In this document: positions 6,512 through 7,081 of the stretch, one piece after another
Layout of the letters: each line of letters opens with the position of its first letter
Numbering within the stretch: the first letter of the stretch is position 1
Source of the DNA: Spirochaeta sp.
Lineage (GTDB): Bacteria > Spirochaetota > Spirochaetia > DSM-27196 > Alkalispirochaetaceae
DNA length: 7,081 nucleotides
Reading direction: 5' to 3'
Assembly (NCBI GenBank): GCA_007117185.1
Contig: SKHA01000377.1
Coordinates: forward strand, 1 to 7,081
Position numbers and translations under genes: made by a program
The notes under the pieces: generated by a model
Seen by the model: the letters and a program-made list of their open reading frames with translations, nothing else
Told to the model about the DNA's origin: nothing
The model's database searches: none

Positions 6512-6566
6512 TAGTTTTGATCGTGGTGGTCGCGGTTCTGGTGTGCGCCGCACCTGCCAACGGAGG

Positions 6567-6596
6567 TTGCCGCGTCCGGGACTCGCGGTATATGAT
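6567..6596 (+). promoter_or_regulatory. Promoter of tRNA-Leu
   Basis: TTGCCG (6567-6572), an 18-nt spacer and TATGAT (6591-6596) place the transcript start near 6603, about 6 nt before the mature tRNA. The bases after the -10 (GCCGC) form a GC-rich discriminator, which in other bacteria goes with stringent control of stable RNA genes. Confidence 0.55.
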
Positions 6597-6608
6597 GCCG
6601 CAATATCA

Positions 6609-6692
6609 GCCGGCGTGGCGGAATTGGTAGACGCAGCAGACTCAAAATCTGCCGCCCGCAAGGGTGTATCGGTTCAAGTCCGATCGCCGGTA
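6609..6692 (+). tRNA. tRNA-Leu (anticodon CAA)
   Basis: An 84-nt class II tRNA. The acceptor stem GCCGGCG (6609-6615) pairs with CGCCGGT (6685-6691, one G-U pair), with discriminator A at 6692 as expected for leucine. The anticodon stem GCAGA/TCTGC encloses the loop CTCAAAA with anticodon CAA at 6643-6645, reading UUG. The long variable arm CGCCC-GCAA-GGGTG (6653-6666) and the T arm ATCGG-TTCAAGT-CCGAT (6668-6684) are complete. The 3' CCA is not encoded and must be added after processing. Confidence 0.97.
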
Positions 6693-6700
6693 AACAGGTG

Positions 6701-6745
6701 CGTACATCGATCGCGTACCGCAGGAACGAGGAACGCGATCACACG
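6701..6745 (+). repeat. 45-bp direct repeat, copy 1
   Basis: Begins CGTACATCGATCG and ends GCGATCACACG; identical over 45 bp to the copy 83 bp downstream. The 6 bp before it (CAGGTG versus CAGGCA) are also similar. Inside, GATCGCGT and ACGCGATC form a perfect 8-bp stem around a loop holding two AGGA. Confidence 0.9.
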
Positions 6746-6783
6746 GACCAGCGAAGCCGGAAGGAATGTGCCGACATCAGGCA

Positions 6784-6828
6784 CGTACATCGATCGCGTA
6801 CCGCAGGAACGAGGAACGCGATCACACG
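6784..6828 (+). repeat. 45-bp direct repeat, copy 2
   Basis: Identical to copy 1. The sequence after each copy is also related: AGCCGG, then AGGAAYGTGCCGRC, appears after both. The true unit is therefore a tandem duplication of about 83 bp whose second half has diverged and, in this copy, became the terminator hairpin. Confidence 0.85.
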
Positions 6829-6840
6829 CAGCGGCATGGA

Positions 6841-6876
6841 GCCGGTGCGAGGAACGTGCCGGCAAATTTTCCTTTT
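6841..6876 (+). terminator. Rho-independent terminator of the tRNA-Leu transcript
   Basis: GCCGGTGC (6841-6848) pairs with GTGCCGGC (6856-6863), 8 bp including two G-U pairs, around the loop GAGGAAC. It is followed by AAATTTTCCTTTT. The stem and T-rich tail fit an intrinsic terminator; the tail is interrupted by CC. Confidence 0.65.
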
Positions 6877-7081
6877 CCGGGCGTGCCCCGGCGACCAGCG
6901 CCGGGTCCGGCTCTGCGGGGGTTCCGTCCGGTCGTCCGCGTCCCGCGTCCACCCGGACCGCCCTGCGGGCGCCCCTCCGATCCGTCACGCAGGAAGCATT
7001 ACGGGAAGCGCATTACCGAAAACTACTCCGGCCCTTAGCAGATTCGAGCGGGAGTGACCGGTTCCCGAAACCGGGAGCCAA
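6877..7081. other. GC-rich non-coding stretch with several stem-loops
   Basis: No convincing gene is seen on either strand. Open frames here are Pro/Arg-rich or Arg/Ala-rich, run across the repeats and have no start signals. Visible structure: a 7-bp hairpin CCCGGCG/CGCCGGG (6887-6905); a long-range pair GGTCCGG (6904-6910) with CCGGACC (6953-6959); CGCCC-TGC-GGGCG (6959-6971); an imperfect tandem 14-mer starting GCATTAC (6996-7009 and 7010-7023); and a final hairpin at 7060-7079. It may be a member of a dispersed repeat family or the upstream region of a gene beyond the window. Confidence 0.5.
7060..7079. repeat. 8-bp stem-loop at the right edge
   Basis: GGTTCCCG (7060-7067) pairs with CGGGAGCC (7072-7079), with one G-U pair, around the loop AAAC. 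The window ends two bases later, so it cannot be said whether a T-run follows. An alternative pairing, CCGGTT/AACCGG (7058-7074), overlaps it. Confidence 0.5.

Larger units (their letters stand above)
6693..6876 (+). ncRNA. Candidate structured RNA in the tRNA-Leu trailer, GGA-rich, with its own terminator
   Basis: This 184-nt stretch lies between the tRNA end and a T-rich terminator tail and has no convincing gene. It contains two identical hairpins (arms 6709-6716/6733-6740 and 6792-6799/6816-6823, 8 bp each, 16-nt loops), a small hairpin GTGCC/GGCAC (6768-6784) and the terminator hairpin (6841-6863). GGA occurs nine times, six of them as AGGA. Each of the two large loops carries two AGGA and the terminator loop carries one. 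Loop-exposed AGGA sites in series followed by a terminator is the layout of RNAs that sequester CsrA. It would be made by read-through from tRNA-Leu and freed by tRNA 3' processing; I see no separate promoter. This is a hypothesis from structure only. A plain dispersed hairpin repeat is the main alternative. Confidence 0.35.

Noticed and set aside
6032..6661. 209-residue minus-strand frame covering the small acidic gene and part of the tRNA
   Set aside because: It runs into the tRNA-Leu gene and across the divergent promoter region, and has no start signals. The plus-strand gene at 6134 has a TATAAT and a coherent composition.
6701..6828. CRISPR array with two 45-bp repeats and one 38-bp spacer
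   Set aside because: There are only two repeats, and the putative spacer resembles the sequence after the second copy (AGCCGG, then AGGAAYGTGCCG). That indicates a tandem duplication, not an acquired spacer. No cas gene is nearby.
6698..7057. Protein-coding frames of about 90-119 residues on both strands after the tRNA
   Set aside because: They run through the direct repeats and the terminator, are Arg/Pro-rich low complexity, have no Shine-Dalgarno or promoter, and repeat the same peptide only because the DNA repeats.
6609..7081. Integration site (attL) of a mobile element at tRNA-Leu
   Set aside because: No second copy of the tRNA 3' end is seen, and no integrase gene is in the window. 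TTCGAGC at 7043 resembles a T loop, but its flanks cannot form a T stem.

Overview
The window is GC-rich bacterial DNA, roughly 60% G+C by eye, and dense with genes. It most likely comes from a free-living member of the Spirochaetota. The main clue is a UMP kinase of the short, archaeal/spirochaete type. Supporting clues are a stand-alone UVR-motif protein and a lipoprotein with a relaxed lipobox. The species cannot be read from the sequence.

Layout, left to right. (1) 1-2958, minus strand: a compact lolA-rodZ-rimO operon read right to left, with junctions of 2 bp (lolA/rodZ) and a TGATG overlap (rodZ/rimO). rimO runs off the left edge, so its C-terminal TRAM domain is not visible. A good sigma-70 promoter (TTGACA-16-TACACT) lies just upstream, with its -35 inside the end of the next gene. 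(2) 3004-3753, minus: a protein with a C-terminal UVR motif and otherwise unknown function. (3) 3825-4505, plus: UMP kinase, divergent from the UVR gene. (4) 4508-4523: a perfect G/C palindrome between convergent genes. (5) 4536-6077, minus: a 513-residue helical-repeat lipoprotein of unknown function. (6) 6078-6133: a short divergent control region with face-to-face overlapping promoters and an inverted repeat. (7) 6134-6511, plus: a small acidic protein I do not recognise. (8) 6609-6692, plus: tRNA-Leu(CAA) with its own promoter. (9) 6693-7081: no convincing gene. It holds two 45-bp direct repeats that each form a hairpin, a rho-independent terminator, and then a GC-rich stretch with several stem-loops.

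The left-hand genes serve envelope biogenesis (LolA for lipoprotein transport, RodZ for cell shape) together with ribosome modification (RimO on ribosomal protein S12). The most unusual part is the tRNA-Leu trailer. Between the tRNA and the terminator there are nine GGA triplets, six of them AGGA, and five of the AGGA lie in predicted hairpin loops. That layout resembles CsrA-sequestering RNAs, and I propose it as a testable candidate. A second pattern is that four genes have a TANNNT box only 6-8 nt before their ATG and mostly lack a clear Shine-Dalgarno sequence, which suggests leaderless mRNAs.
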